Part shown: piece by piece, positions 28,484 to 39,191 of the stretch | Numbering within the stretch: the first letter of the stretch is position 1 | Layout: each line of letters starts with the position of its first letter | From: Phycisphaerae bacterium | GTDB taxonomy: Bacteria > Planctomycetota > Phycisphaerae > UBA1845 | Length of the DNA: 50,974 bases | Direction: 5' to 3' | Assembly: GCA_029260235.1 (NCBI GenBank) | Contig: JAJDDP010000055.1 | Coordinates: forward strand, 1 to 50,974 | The notes under the pieces: model-generated | Told to the model about the DNA's origin: nothing | What the model saw: the letters and a program-made list of their open reading frames with translations, nothing else | Databases searched by the model: none | Made by a program: the position numbers and the translations under genes

Positions 28484-28664
28484 CGTCGGTCACCGTTGGG
28501 ATGCCTCTTCAAACGCATAAGGCGGGAGATCATAGGGGGGCGCAAGTCCAGGCACAATGACAAGGGGACGTGGCAACCCGGGCCCTGCCCAGTCGCAAAC
28601 GCGAAAGGCGAGCACGCTGCCTGCTTCAATCACCCCGTTCTGCCGAATCCAGTCCCCTGGTCAA

Positions 28665-31600
28665 TCAATGCCCATTGCCGTCGGCAGACAAGACCTCCAG
28701 GGATGCCAGGCTCTCATACTGCTGCCAGCGATGGTCAACATCGGCCTGGGCGGATTTGAGCAAGAGCTTGGCCTGCTCGGGGTTCGACTTGGTCAGCATT
28801 TTGAACCGATTCTGCCGGTATGCGAACTCCTCATAACGAATGGAGGGCTTCTTGCTGTCGAGCCGGAGCGGATTCTTACCGATTTCCGCCTGATTCGGAT
28901 CGTAGCGGAAGAGCGGGAAGTGGCCGCTCTGGACAGCCCGTTTCTGGATGTCCAGCCCCAATCGCATGTTGATACCGTGGGCGATGCAGTGGCTGTAGGC
29001 GATGATCAGAGAAGGCCCATCATGGGCCTCTGCTTCCAGGAGCGCCTTGACCGTTTGCACATCGCTGGAACCCATGGCGATCTGAGCGACGTAGACATTG
29101 CCGTAGTTGATGGCCATCATCGCCAAGTCCTTTTGTCGTGTAGGCTTCCCGCCGGCGGCAAACTTGGCAACGGCCCCCTTTGGCGTCGCCTTGGAGCATT
29201 GCCCGCCGGTGTTGGAGTAGACCTCGGTGTCCAAGACCAGCACGTTCACATTGCGTCCGCTGGCTAAGACGTGGTCCAAGCCGCCATAGCCAATGTCATA
29301 GGCCCACCCATCCCCGCCGACGATCCAAACACTCTTCTTGACCAGCATGTCAGCTAGGTCCATCAGGCGCTTGGATTCGACAGAGTCGAGTGATTGTAAT
29401 TTCTCTTTTAGCAGAGCCACATGCTTGCGTTGCTCGAAGATGTTGGCTTCTTCGCCTTGGTCGGTCTTGAGAATGCACTCCACCAGATCGACGCCAACCG
29501 AATCAGCCAGTTTGCCCAGAAGTTCGCGGGCATATTCGTTGTGCTTATCGATAGTCAGTCGATATCCAAGCCCGAACTCAGCGTTGTCCTCGAAGAGCGA
29601 GTTGCACCAAGCTGGTCCTCGTCCATCGCGGTTGATTACCCACGGTGCCGTCGGCAAGTTTCCGCCGTAGATGCTGGAACAACCGGTGGCATTAGCGATC
29701 AGCAGGCGGTCGCCGAACAACTGGGTCAGCAGTTTGAGATAGGGCGTCTCGCCGCAACCGCTGCACGCCCCAGAATACTCGAACAGTGGCTGAAGATACT
29801 GTGAACCTTTGACTGATTCTTGCTTGACCAAGCTGCGGTCGATCTCCGGCAAGCCCAAGAAGAATTTGTAATTGGCCGCCTCCTGCTTCCGGAGCGGTGG
29901 CTGAGATTCCATGTTGATCGCTTTGAGGCGAGTTTCGGTCTTGTTCTTGGCCGGGCAGATTTCGACGCAGATCCCGCACCCGGTGCAATCCTCAGGTGCA
30001 ACCTGGACGGTCATATTCAAACCGCTGAACTCTTTGCCGCGTGCCTCGGAAGTCTTGAACCCATCCGGGGCGTTCTCCAGCGAGGCGGGGTCATAGGCCT
30101 TGAGTCGAATCGCGGAGTGAGGACACACCAAGCCACACTTGCCGCATTGAATGCAGATGCTTTCATCCCAGATAGGAATCTCCAGGGCGATGTTGCGCTT
30201 CTCCCACTGGGCTGTGTCCATGGGGAATGTGCCATCGCAAGGTAAGGCGCTAACCGGCAAGGCGTCGCCTCGCCCGGCGATTATTTCTCCGATGACTTTG
30301 GAGACAAATTCCGGGGCTTCGCTTGGGACTGTCGGAGGCATAGCCACGCAGCTAGTGACAGAATCTGGCACATTGATCTGATACAGATTGGCCAAGGTGG
30401 CGTCTACCGCTTCCCAGTTTTTCTTTACGACATCCTCTCCCTTGGAACCGTAGGTCTTCTTGATGGCATCTTTGATGGCGGCGATGGCTTCGTCGCGTGG
30501 CATTACACCGGATATGGCAAAGAAACAGGTCTGCATGACCGTGTTGATTCGCGACCCCATGCCCGCATCCTTAGCCACTGCGTAGGCATCAATCGCATAG
30601 AAGTTGATTCCCTTATCGATGATCTGTTGCTGGACCTCTTTGGGAATTCGATCCCACGTTTCTTCTTGTCCGAACTGGCTGTTCAGCAAGAAGGTCGCAC
30701 CCCTGCCGGCTTGGCTGAGCATGTCATATTGTTCGAGAAAGGAGAACTGGTGGCAGGCTACAAAACTGGCACTGCTCACCAGATAAGAAGATTTGATCGG
30801 CTTAGGCCCGAAGCGCAGGTGCGACACCGTGACCGAACCCGCCTTCTTGGAGTCATAAACGAAATAGCCCTGAGCAAAGTTGTCAGTATCTTCGCCGATA
30901 ATTTTTATCGAGTTTTTGTTGGCCCCTACCGTCCCGTCTGATCCGAGCCCGTAGAACATGGCCCGAACGACATCTTTGTCTTCGCAACCAAACGAAGGGT
31001 CGTAGTCTAGGCTCAGGTGGGTTACGTCGTCCTTGATGCCTACGGTGAAGCGGCGTCTAGGCTTATCACTTCCCAGCTGATCGAAGACCGCCTTGACCAT
31101 GGCTGGGGTGAATTCTTTGGAGGACAGGCCATAACGCCCACCGATGATTCGCGGCATCGATGCCATCGGCAGCTGACCATCCATATGTGCTTCTGCAAAT
31201 GCGTTGACTACATCCTTGTAGAGGGGTTCTCCAGCTGCTCCCGGTTCCTTGGTGCGGTCCATGACCGCGATAGATTTGACCGTGATGGGCAGGGCGTCGA
31301 TCAATGCCTTGACGTCGAACGGCCTATAGAGGCGTACCTTGATCAAACCCAGTTTTTCGCCCCGCTCGTTTAGATAATCAACCGCCTCGTGGGCAACTTC
31401 AGCCCCGGAGCCCATGATCACCATGACGCGTTCGGCTTGGGGATCACCGACATAGTCGAACAGGCGGTACTGACGCCCGACCAACGCGGCAAACTTGTCC
31501 ATCGCCTTTCGAACAGTGCCGGCACACGCGTCGTAGAACGGGTTGCACGCCTCACGCGCTTGGAAAAACACGTCTGGATTCTGAGCAGAGCCTCGCAAAG

Positions 31601-32243
31601 CTGGCCGGTCCGGAGACAGCCCACGGAGGCGGTGAGCTGAGATTGGAGCATCAGCCAGCATGGAACGCATGTCGTCGTAGGACAACTCCTCGATCTTCAT
31701 GACCTCGTGCGAACTGCGGAAGACGTCGAAGAAATGGATGAACGGAATGCGCGATTCCAAAGAAGCCGCGGTGGAAATCAAGGCCATGTCCATGATTTCC
31801 TGAACCGAGCCAGCCGCCAGCATACCAAAACCGGTAGACCGGCAGGCCATCACGTCACTGTGGTCGCCAAAAATGCTCAAGGCGTGGGTAGCCACCGTCC
31901 GCGCCGAAACATGGAAGACGGTCGGCGTCAACTCCCCGGCGATCTTGAACATATTGGGAATCATCAGCAGCAGACCTTGCGACGCCGTGAATGTCGTGGT
32001 CAACGCACCCGTCATCAGGGCGCCATGGACCGCCCCTGCGGCACCGCCTTCGCTCTGCATCTCAATGACTTCTGGAACCGTGTCCCAAATATTGCATTTC
32101 CCCTCAGCCGACCATTGGTCCGACAGTTCACCCATCGAGGAAGAAGGCGTGATGGGATAGATGGCAATGACCTCGTTGGTCGCATGAGCGACATGTGCTG
32201 CCGCCTGATTGCCGTCGATAGTTGCCATTCGCCTTCGCTTCAT
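28665..32243 (-). CDS. nifJ: pyruvate:ferredoxin (flavodoxin) oxidoreductase
   Basis: The full-length single-chain PFOR (1192 residues) oxidatively decarboxylates pyruvate to acetyl-CoA and reduces ferredoxin in the cytoplasm. The order is classic: domain I 'IDGNQAAAHVAHATNEVIAIYPITPSSSMGE' at the N-terminus, a transketolase-C-like domain, two ferredoxin clusters 'CIQCGKCGLVCP' (about 698) and 'CTGCGICVEICP' (about 753), a third-cluster region 'CSGCGETPYLKLL', and the TPP/Mg loop 'GGDGWAYDIGYGGLDHV' with 'DTEVYSNTGGQ' (about 975-1010). AAGG lies eight bases before ATG 32243. It is encoded alone. It implies low-potential ferredoxin metabolism and at least periodic anaerobiosis, in keeping with the nap cluster further on. 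Confidence 0.96.
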   Translation of the reverse strand: MKRRRMATIDGNQAAAHVAHATNEVIAIYPITPSSSMGELSDQWSAEGKCNIWDTVPEVIEMQSEGGAAGAVHGALMTGALTTTFTASQGLLLMIPNMFKIAGELTPTVFHVSARTVATHALSIFGDHSDVMACRSTGFGMLAAGSVQEIMDMALISTAASLESRIPFIHFFDVFRSSHEVMKIEELSYDDMRSMLADAPISAHRLRGLSPDRPALRGSAQNPDVFFQAREACNPFYDACAGTVRKAMDKFAALVGRQYRLFDYVGDPQAERVMVIMGSGAEVAHEAVDYLNERGEKLGLIKVRLYRPFDVKALIDALPITVKSIAVMDRTKEPGAAGEPLYKDVVNAFAEAHMDGQLPMASMPRIIGGRYGLSSKEFTPAMVKAVFDQLGSDKPRRRFTVGIKDDVTHLSLDYDPSFGCEDKDVVRAMFYGLGSDGTVGANKNSIKIIGEDTDNFAQGYFVYDSKKAGSVTVSHLRFGPKPIKSSYLVSSASFVACHQFSFLEQYDMLSQAGRGATFLLNSQFGQEETWDRIPKEVQQQIIDKGINFYAIDAYAVAKDAGMGSRINTVMQTCFFAISGVMPRDEAIAAIKDAIKKTYGSKGEDVVKKNWEAVDATLANLYQINVPDSVTSCVAMPPTVPSEAPEFVSKVIGEIIAGRGDALPVSALPCDGTFPMDTAQWEKRNIALEIPIWDESICIQCGKCGLVCPHSAIRLKAYDPASLENAPDGFKTSEARGKEFSGLNMTVQVAPEDCTGCGICVEICPAKNKTETRLKAINMESQPPLRKQEAANYKFFLGLPEIDRSLVKQESVKGSQYLQPLFEYSGACSGCGETPYLKLLTQLFGDRLLIANATGCSSIYGGNLPTAPWVINRDGRGPAWCNSLFEDNAEFGLGYRLTIDKHNEYARELLGKLADSVGVDLVECILKTDQGEEANIFEQRKHVALLKEKLQSLDSVESKRLMDLADMLVKKSVWIVGGDGWAYDIGYGGLDHVLASGRNVNVLVLDTEVYSNTGGQCSKATPKGAVAKFAAGGKPTRQKDLAMMAINYGNVYVAQIAMGSSDVQTVKALLEAEAHDGPSLIIAYSHCIAHGINMRLGLDIQKRAVQSGHFPLFRYDPNQAEIGKNPLRLDSKKPSIRYEEFAYRQNRFKMLTKSNPEQAKLLLKSAQADVDHRWQQYESLASLEVLSADGNGH

Positions 32244-32507
32244 GATTCAATCCTTCCGGTTTGGCACACCTTTTCGTGCGATTATCCATTGTTGGCGCGC
32301 TCCACCAGCCCATGAGGAAAACGCTGCCAGATACCCAGCAAGCGCTGTTCCAAACCTAGCATCGCCACCTTCAGGAGAACGGCATCGGCCTAATTCACTC
32401 AGAATTGCCCACCTAGACCTCCAGGCGGGGATTAAGGCGGTTCGAATTGGCCTTCTGGGGAGATTTCTCGCAATTCAGGTGGGCAGTGGCGGCTCTATCG
32501 AGCCTGC

Positions 32508-34145
32508 CTAGCCCTCGTTTCGGTGGACTGCCGCTGCTGCCCGCAGATCGGTCCAAGCCTGGCGGAGCCGTATTCGGCTGGCGGCTAAGGCTCCCTGGGT
32601 CTCGATCAAATCGAGCTGGGCCTGGTTGAGCCGGACGAGCGAAGCTTTGCCAGCATCATACTCAGCTGCAACGATTCTGCGGTTTTCCGTGGCTGCGACC
32701 AGATTTAATCGCTGGAGCCTGACCTGTTCTTGTGCGTTGGTCAGCGAAGTCACCGACTGACGCACCTCTGAAGCCACTGCCAATCGGCGGCGGGTCAGAT
32801 GGGTGGCAACCTCGACGCGCTCTGCCTCGGCAAATCGGACGCGGGATTTCCTGAATCCGCCGGTAAAGATCTGCCATCGCATTTCAAGGGCCATTGCCGA
32901 TGCCTGATCGTGGCGGCTGTAGGCCATGTTCGACAGCCGGTCGAAGCCATACGTTCCGCTGAAGAACAAGCTAGGTCGATACTGGGCCTTGGCGACTTTG
33001 ACCTGCTCGCCCTTGGCTTTCAGCTCGAATTCCTGTTGGGCCAAGTCGGGCCTGGCTGCGATGGCCCGAGACACCCAGGCGTCTGCGTCCTGGCGTTCCA
33101 ATTCTGCGTCGGTTTCTTTGCGGAGGGCGGACAAGGCAATGGTGGCGGGCAGCTTGGCATCCTGAATACCCATCAACTCAGCGAGGCTCGTTCGGGCATT
33201 CTCGTGCAGACCTATGGCTGCCTGTTCGTCTGCCCGGGCACCCCAGACGCGAACCTGGAAGTTGAGCACGTCGCCTTGGGTCGCCTTTCCTGCTGCGTGT
33301 CGCTTCTTGGCTGCGTCGAGTTGGTTTTGGCTGAAGTCGACGTCTGCCTGGGCAATGATGATTTGCTCCCGCCCCAGCTGTGCCTGGTAATAAGCTTCAT
33401 CTGTCGCCCGAACCAAGAGACGTTGCGCCTCAGCAAGCGACATCTTGGCTGCGCTGTGGGTGTACTTGGTTGAGAGCACTGTAGCTTCGCGGGCCAGACC
33501 ATCAAACAGCGTCCAGGCCACCGAGAGATTCGTGGCATGCTGAGAAAACGAACTCGATGTAGAACCAAAATCATTTTGGCCAAACAGGGGTGAAGTTAGC
33601 AACTGCAGGATAGTCGTGAGATCCAAGGTCTGTAGAGTCACCGGCGCCTGATTGAGTGCGGGCTGGGCAGGAACTGTAAAAGGAAGAGTTCTCGACTGCG
33701 GCGTCTGCATGGTCCGCGAAGAACTATGGCCCAGGGTGATGGTCGGAAAGTACGAAGATCTCGCCTCGAGGATGCGGGCCAAGGCCTGAGCGATCCTTGC
33801 CCGGGCAGCATGAATATCGGGATTGTGCCGGAGGGCGATCTCGCGGACCTCTTCCACCAAGAGCAGGTTAGGATCAGCCAGACGTTCCTCCCACTTATCC
33901 GGCGATGCGGGTGCCAGCCGCTTCATCCAGCCTTCATCTTCCTCTGGGAGCCGGGCCAGGGCCGCCCGGCGGCGCTGAAGCACCGATTCCAGGCTGTCCA
34001 GCTCAGCAGGGCAGCCTGATAGCGGAATTATCCCCACAAGTGCAAGCATGCATCCAACCCAAATCTTCAGCTGCCCGTGCAAAATGTAGAAACCTCCTCT
34101 GAGCCCACTTCCGCTGCCGGTCATATTGCGAGTTCCCTGATCCAT
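32508..34145 (-). CDS. outer-membrane efflux protein, TolC family lipoprotein
   Basis: This 545-residue protein forms the outer-membrane exit duct for the RND pump encoded just upstream. The N-terminal leader ends in a lipobox-like 'LVGIIPLSGC', which suggests lipid anchoring at Cys45 (numbered from the start at 34145). Two TolC-type halves follow, with long helices such as 'LVEEVREIALRHNPDIHAARA' (about 95) and 'AAIGLHENARTSLAELMG', then 'LAQQEFELKAKGEQVKVAKAQYRP' and 'AEYDAGKASLVRLNQAQLDLIE'. The pump's stop codon overlaps this start by one base (TGATG), so the two are translationally coupled. It is the last gene of the adaptor-pump-duct operon. The exported substrate cannot be read from sequence. 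Confidence 0.88.
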   Translation of the reverse strand: MDQGTRNMTGSGSGLRGGFYILHGQLKIWVGCMLALVGIIPLSGCPAELDSLESVLQRRRAALARLPEEDEGWMKRLAPASPDKWEERLADPNLLLVEEVREIALRHNPDIHAARARIAQALARILEARSSYFPTITLGHSSSRTMQTPQSRTLPFTVPAQPALNQAPVTLQTLDLTTILQLLTSPLFGQNDFGSTSSSFSQHATNLSVAWTLFDGLAREATVLSTKYTHSAAKMSLAEAQRLLVRATDEAYYQAQLGREQIIIAQADVDFSQNQLDAAKKRHAAGKATQGDVLNFQVRVWGARADEQAAIGLHENARTSLAELMGIQDAKLPATIALSALRKETDAELERQDADAWVSRAIAARPDLAQQEFELKAKGEQVKVAKAQYRPSLFFSGTYGFDRLSNMAYSRHDQASAMALEMRWQIFTGGFRKSRVRFAEAERVEVATHLTRRRLAVASEVRQSVTSLTNAQEQVRLQRLNLVAATENRRIVAAEYDAGKASLVRLNQAQLDLIETQGALAASRIRLRQAWTDLRAAAAVHRNEG

Positions 34146-37100
34146 CAGAGCATCGAAGGCGCAGAGCTGGCCGGTTCGCGCTCCTCAACATCCTCGGCAG
34201 ACGGGTACTCACCGCCTCGCCAAAGCCAAGACACGAACCGCCGAACATCGTTGACGATCAAGTACATGGCTGGCACAACCAGCAAGGTCAACACCGTAGC
34301 AAATAACAACCCAAAACAGAGCGAAATCACCATGGGGATCAGTTGCTGTGCCTGCGTCGCTCTTTCAAACAGCAATGGTCCCAAGCCAACGATAGTCGTG
34401 ATGGTAGTCAACACAACAGCGCGAAGCCTGGATGTTCCCGCTTCGACAACCGCCTCGACGATGGGCTTGCCCCTGCGAACAATCCGGTTGATTTGAACGA
34501 TCAACACCAGGGCATCGTTGACCACGACGCCACTCAGGGCAACGGCACCAAAGACGCTCATGATGGTAATGTCGTACCCCATCACCATGTGGCCGGCAAT
34601 TGCCCCCACCAGCCCCAAGGGGATGGCCAGCATGATCAGCACCGGCTGCGTGTAGGATCGCATGATCGACGCCAGAATTGCAAAAATCGCCACAAGGGCC
34701 ATTGAGAAACCGCGGGCCAAACTGCCCATCGATTCGTTCATCTGAGCCCGTTGCCCGCCAAGCGAATAGGTGAACCGGGCCTCTGGAAACTCTCGCCTCA
34801 GGCGCTCTTCCAATTCAGGTAGAAAAGTAGCCGTCATATTTTGAAGGACAGCCTCGGCGTTGGCAATCCGTTCATTGACGTTGGCCCGGACGCGAACGCG
34901 GCGATGCCCGTCCTGTCGCCAGATGGAAGAATAGCCACGGACCATCTCTACCTGGGCAGCTTCACTGAAGGGAATCTCTTGGCCACTGTGCGTCCGAATG
35001 CGCATTCGTTCCACATCGGCTAGGTTGTGACGCTGTGAGGCTGGATACCGCACCTGGACCTTGACCTCCTCAAGCCCCCTCAACAGCCGAACCGCTTCCC
35101 CACCGAAGAATCCCTCGCGCAACTGAGAGGCCAGGTCAGACACAGTCAGCCCCAGGGTTCGAGCAACAGGTTTGAGGCTGACCCGCAATTCACGCTTCCC
35201 GGGGATCAAATCTGAGTCGATCTCCGAAACGCCGGAATAGCTAGCCAAATGGGCGGCGACTTCGTCCGATGCTCGGGCTAGTACATCCAAATCGTCGGAG
35301 TGCAGACGAATCTCCAACGGCTTGGCCGTCGGACCTAGTTCTTGCTGCACCATGTCTACCGAGAGTGCGTCGTGCAGGTTGCCGGTGGCTTTGCGCCACA
35401 GATCCAAGAGCTCACTGCCCCGGACCGTTCTTGTCTCAGCCGGGGCTAGCTCTACGGTGACCTCGCATAGGTGGGTGCCGTTCTCGGTCCAGAAGCCCGA
35501 CCACTCACCGACGTTGGAGAATACCTGCAATACCGGGCCTTCTTCCGAGCCGGTTTGATCTTCGGGCAATTGGTTTAGTGCCAGGGCGGCTTTCTCAAGC
35601 CGGCGAAGAACCTGTTCGCTTGTCGATAGCGTGGTCCCCTCGGGGAAACGTACCCGCGCCCTCAGGAGATTGGTCTCTCCTTTGGGGAACAGAACAAAGG
35701 GGACGCGACCCCCGCCGATCAACCCGACGGCTAGTAGCAATCCCCCCATAGCCAACGCCAGCGTCAAGCCGCGTCGCCGGACCGCCCAGCACAGGGCAGG
35801 CCTATAGACGTGGTCCAGGATCCAAACAAACCCACCATCCAGGCGAGAACGCAGGCGACTTCGCCACTGATGGCCCCTGACGGTCTGATCGGCGTGCCGC
35901 AGGTGCGCAGGCAAAATGACAAAGGCCTCGAAGGCTGAGGCCCCAATCGCTGCGATGACTGCAATGGGCAAGACCATAATGAACTTGCCCATCACGCCGC
36001 TGACATAAAGCAGCGGAGCAAAGGCAAGCACCGTGGTGGCTGAAGAGCCCAGCACCGGCAAGGCCATCTCTTTGCCGCCTTGGATGGCTGCCGCCTTAGC
36101 ATCCAGCCCCGTGGCCCGAAGCGTGTGAATGTGCTCGGCGATCACGATGGCATCGTCAACGATGATCCCAGTAGCCATGATCAAACCCAGCAGGCTGATC
36201 ATGTTGAGCGTTTGATCGGTCGCCCCAAGGATGATCAGGGCACCAGCGAACGACACAGGGATTCCTGCCGCCACCCAAATCGACAGCCTCACGTTCAAGA
36301 ACAGAGTCAAGGCCAACAAGACCAAGCCTATGCCGACCACACCGTTATCGACGAGAAGATTGATCCGTCCATCGACATCGCGCGAAGCGTCGGCCCAGAC
36401 GTTCATACTCACGCCTTGGGGCAGGTCAGCCTGGTGGCTGTGGGCATAATCTCGAACCGTCCTGGCGATGATTGATGTATCTTCGGATTCGGTCTTGTAG
36501 ATTCCGATCATCACGCCGGGTAGGCCGTTGAACCAACCTCTCTTGGCCGTCTCCTCGAAGGTGTCGCGAACCGTGGCGATTTGACCCAAGCGGACGAGGG
36601 TGCCGTCGGGTGCCGAAATGACGACGAGCTGCTCGAACTCAGCCGAAGTATACCTCTGGCCCGCGGTCCGCAGAATAATCTCTTCGTCTTTGGTTCGAAG
36701 CACGCCGGCAGGCAGATCTAAACTCGAAGCCTTCACCGCGGCTATAACCTGATTGAACGACAAGCTGTAGCGGCGCAAAGCCTCCTCAGAGACTTCGATG
36801 GAAATCTCATAATCACGTACGCCAACCATCGATATCTGAGAAATGGCTGGGTTGGCTATTAGGTCATCACGCACGCGTTCAGCCAACAGCTTGAGAGTTC
36901 GCTCGGAGGTGTCGCCGGAGACGGCGATATTCACCACTTGATTGCGAATGAGCCGCTCGCTGACCACTGGATCTTCAGCCCCCACCGGCAGCGTAGTGAT
37001 CCGTTCGACGCGGTCCTGGATTTCCTTCAACACCCTCGCAGGGTCGTCTACGTCGGTGTCCAGGCGGGCAAACACGGTGCAACCACCCTCGCTCGACGAA

Positions 37101-37357
37101 GAGGAGAGTTCACTCACGCCCGAAATCCCGGAGAGAGCTTCCTCGATCTTGATGACGATGCCGGTTTCGACGTCCTGAGGGCTAGCCCCGGGGTAGATCA
37201 CGTCAATGCCGATGTGATCGACGGAAAATGCGGGAAAGGTCTCCCGCACCATGCCCCAAGCGGACCATGCGCCACCGACGAGAATGCAGACCATGGACAG
37301 GTTGGCCATTACCGGATTGCGTACACCCAACCCGATCAGGCTACGCTCGGAGCGCAT
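34145..37357 (-). CDS. RND-family efflux pump permease
   Basis: The 1070-residue inner-membrane protein is a proton-driven exporter of the AcrB/hydrophobe-amphiphile type. It starts near TM1 (IGLGVRNPVMANLSMVCILVGG). The large periplasmic loop follows, and TM4 has 'GLIMATGIIVDDAIVIAEHI' at about 395-415; its two aspartates match AcrB D407/D408, the proton-relay pair. The second half repeats the layout: 'VSIGL...' porter domain, 'MNESMGSLARGFSMALVAIFAIL', then 'AVALSGVVVNDALVLI' and 'VVLTTITTIVGLGPLLFERATQAQQL'. The upstream adaptor gene ends one base before this start and the TolC gene overlaps its stop, forming a tight operon. Heavy-metal versus drug specificity is undetermined. Confidence 0.93.
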   Translation of the reverse strand: MRSERSLIGLGVRNPVMANLSMVCILVGGAWSAWGMVRETFPAFSVDHIGIDVIYPGASPQDVETGIVIKIEEALSGISGVSELSSSSSEGGCTVFARLDTDVDDPARVLKEIQDRVERITTLPVGAEDPVVSERLIRNQVVNIAVSGDTSERTLKLLAERVRDDLIANPAISQISMVGVRDYEISIEVSEEALRRYSLSFNQVIAAVKASSLDLPAGVLRTKDEEIILRTAGQRYTSAEFEQLVVISAPDGTLVRLGQIATVRDTFEETAKRGWFNGLPGVMIGIYKTESEDTSIIARTVRDYAHSHQADLPQGVSMNVWADASRDVDGRINLLVDNGVVGIGLVLLALTLFLNVRLSIWVAAGIPVSFAGALIILGATDQTLNMISLLGLIMATGIIVDDAIVIAEHIHTLRATGLDAKAAAIQGGKEMALPVLGSSATTVLAFAPLLYVSGVMGKFIMVLPIAVIAAIGASAFEAFVILPAHLRHADQTVRGHQWRSRLRSRLDGGFVWILDHVYRPALCWAVRRRGLTLALAMGGLLLAVGLIGGGRVPFVLFPKGETNLLRARVRFPEGTTLSTSEQVLRRLEKAALALNQLPEDQTGSEEGPVLQVFSNVGEWSGFWTENGTHLCEVTVELAPAETRTVRGSELLDLWRKATGNLHDALSVDMVQQELGPTAKPLEIRLHSDDLDVLARASDEVAAHLASYSGVSEIDSDLIPGKRELRVSLKPVARTLGLTVSDLASQLREGFFGGEAVRLLRGLEEVKVQVRYPASQRHNLADVERMRIRTHSGQEIPFSEAAQVEMVRGYSSIWRQDGHRRVRVRANVNERIANAEAVLQNMTATFLPELEERLRREFPEARFTYSLGGQRAQMNESMGSLARGFSMALVAIFAILASIMRSYTQPVLIMLAIPLGLVGAIAGHMVMGYDITIMSVFGAVALSGVVVNDALVLIVQINRIVRRGKPIVEAVVEAGTSRLRAVVLTTITTIVGLGPLLFERATQAQQLIPMVISLCFGLLFATVLTLLVVPAMYLIVNDVRRFVSWLWRGGEYPSAEDVEEREPASSAPSML

Positions 37358-37358
37358 C

Positions 37359-38897
37359 TTACCGATCCTCGGCAGGCGTCCGGGTCCAATTCAGGGAGAG
37401 AAACGACGAGGCAGGCGAATGTTGAGCCAGGGCAGCTGGCACGGACAAAACTTCGGGCGTGCGGTCCAAAGACCAAGCCGTAATGACATCAACAGGATCG
37501 ACCGCGGGTTGGGCCGAGCGGATACGAATTTCCATACCCTCGACTGCCCGCGGCAAGGGGGAGCTAACAACCAGGTCGCCGGCCTTGAGTTCGCACACGG
37601 CCGATGCCTGACGCTGCGACAGTCGGGCGTCGTCGGATCGTCCAGCAAAATCGACCAGCACCAGCTCACCCATGCTCCGCAGGATGGGCACGCGACGCAA
37701 GGCCAATCGGGCGCCTGAGCCGTCTTCATCCTGCTCAAGCACATAGACCATGTTGTCTTCGTGAACACTGCTTCGCGGCAGGACCAACGCATCAGCCAGC
37801 GGCGCTGCCGGAATCCGAGCTGAGCAGAACATGCCGATAGAAAGCGGTATGTGGCCCGATGCCTCCGCTTCGCGGATGACTTCCAGTGACTGCGGGATTT
37901 CAACGACCAGTCGGGCCGTTCGGGTGGCCTCATCGAGGCTTTCTAAACGGCTGACCCGCCCGGTCCAACTATGAATCTGATCACCCAAGGCCCAGGTGAC
38001 CTCGACCGACGCGGCGTCGGCGATTTCATCCCCAAGCTTCAAGGCATGGGCTTGGTTGACCGTCCCTTGGTTGTCAAGCCACTGCAGATCAACCGGGTCC
38101 AGGACCGCTGCCAACTCCAACGCACTGATGTCGGTTAGGGCGGCGATCGCAAAATTGGCCATCACGGACTGGGGCGTGCGGGCACTGACCGCATCGACGC
38201 GTGCGTCGAAGGGACAGGCAATATCTGTGTTGAGCAGATCGCGTTCCGCATCAGCCAACTGGGCCTTGCGGGCATCTAACCTAGCCGCGGTCTCTTCGCG
38301 AAGGATCGGAACCAATTCCAATTGACTCTGCAGGTTGAGGACGACGTCCGTACTCTGCAAGACCTTCAGGCGGGCTGCATCGACTTCGGCTTCGATACCA
38401 GCTGCGTCTGCGGTCAGTTTCTCTTCGCGGGAATAGTTCGACTCAGCAATGGCCAGCTGTTGGCGGGCATTGGTCAGCCGATCCGACAGGCTCTGTTCAT
38501 CTCGGTCATGGCGCTTGAGTTGGGCTTCGAGCATCTGGACTTGGGCTTGGACTTGAATCTTCTGAGATTCGTACGCCCGGCGATCAATCCGGTACAGCAC
38601 CTCGCCAGCTGGGATAATGTTGCCAACCTCAAGGTCGGCATGCATGTCTACCAGAGCGCCAGTGACCTGGGGAATGATCTTGACATGGTTCTTGGCCCGC
38701 ACCGTCCCAAAACCGATCACCGGCTCCTGGAACAGGACGGGGTTGACCGGAAAAATGATGACTTCCGGGCTGCGCACAGCGCCGACCACCTGCGAGGCGG
38801 CAGGCTTGGTGCCAATCAGGTAGACCATCCCAGCCGTGGCTGCAAAGATGACGATTGCTGCCAGGGCAGTGTTGATATAGTTCCGGATTCGATTCAT
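37359..38897 (-). CDS. periplasmic adaptor (membrane fusion protein) of RND pump
   Basis: This 512-residue protein is first in the efflux operon. It has an N-terminal membrane anchor (INTALAAIVIFAATAGMVYLIG). The lipoyl/barrel-sandwich half-motif follows: 'GFGTVRAKNHVKIIPQVTGALVDMHADLEVGNIIPAGEVLYRID' at about 60-105. Next comes a long alpha-hairpin (about 110-215: AQVQMLEAQLKRHDRDEQSL..., then ARLKVLQSTDVVLNLQSQLEL), the second half-motif 'DLLNTDIACPFDARVDAVS', and beta-barrel and membrane-proximal domains. It should bridge pump and duct. AAGG lies close to the ATG. The terminus shares little with known families; its role as adaptor is clear from architecture and gene order. Confidence 0.88.
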   Translation of the reverse strand: MNRIRNYINTALAAIVIFAATAGMVYLIGTKPAASQVVGAVRSPEVIIFPVNPVLFQEPVIGFGTVRAKNHVKIIPQVTGALVDMHADLEVGNIIPAGEVLYRIDRRAYESQKIQVQAQVQMLEAQLKRHDRDEQSLSDRLTNARQQLAIAESNYSREEKLTADAAGIEAEVDAARLKVLQSTDVVLNLQSQLELVPILREETAARLDARKAQLADAERDLLNTDIACPFDARVDAVSARTPQSVMANFAIAALTDISALELAAVLDPVDLQWLDNQGTVNQAHALKLGDEIADAASVEVTWALGDQIHSWTGRVSRLESLDEATRTARLVVEIPQSLEVIREAEASGHIPLSIGMFCSARIPAAPLADALVLPRSSVHEDNMVYVLEQDEDGSGARLALRRVPILRSMGELVLVDFAGRSDDARLSQRQASAVCELKAGDLVVSSPLPRAVEGMEIRIRSAQPAVDPVDVITAWSLDRTPEVLSVPAALAQHSPASSFLSLNWTRTPAEDR

Positions 38898-39191
38898 GTA
38901 CCTTGCAATCGGGCTTCTGCGCTTCCTCTAGTTATCTATGTCGGCTTATCCAGGGGCTCTTACTTGAGGCAACCTCAGAAGTACCTCCCAGTTGGCCAGC
39001 ATTCGTCAATCACAGCTACACGCCTGCTCGCCGATTTTCAGATTCAACGCGGCGGATAAGGGCGCAGACGATACAGGGCCTCACCCTGCTGTCAAGCAAT
39101 CAGAGCCGAAACCAGCCCAGCAGTGGTCAGGGTGTGTACCCAGAAGTCCTATCATTATTGGGACCAAAGAGGTGACCAAGCCAAGAATTCC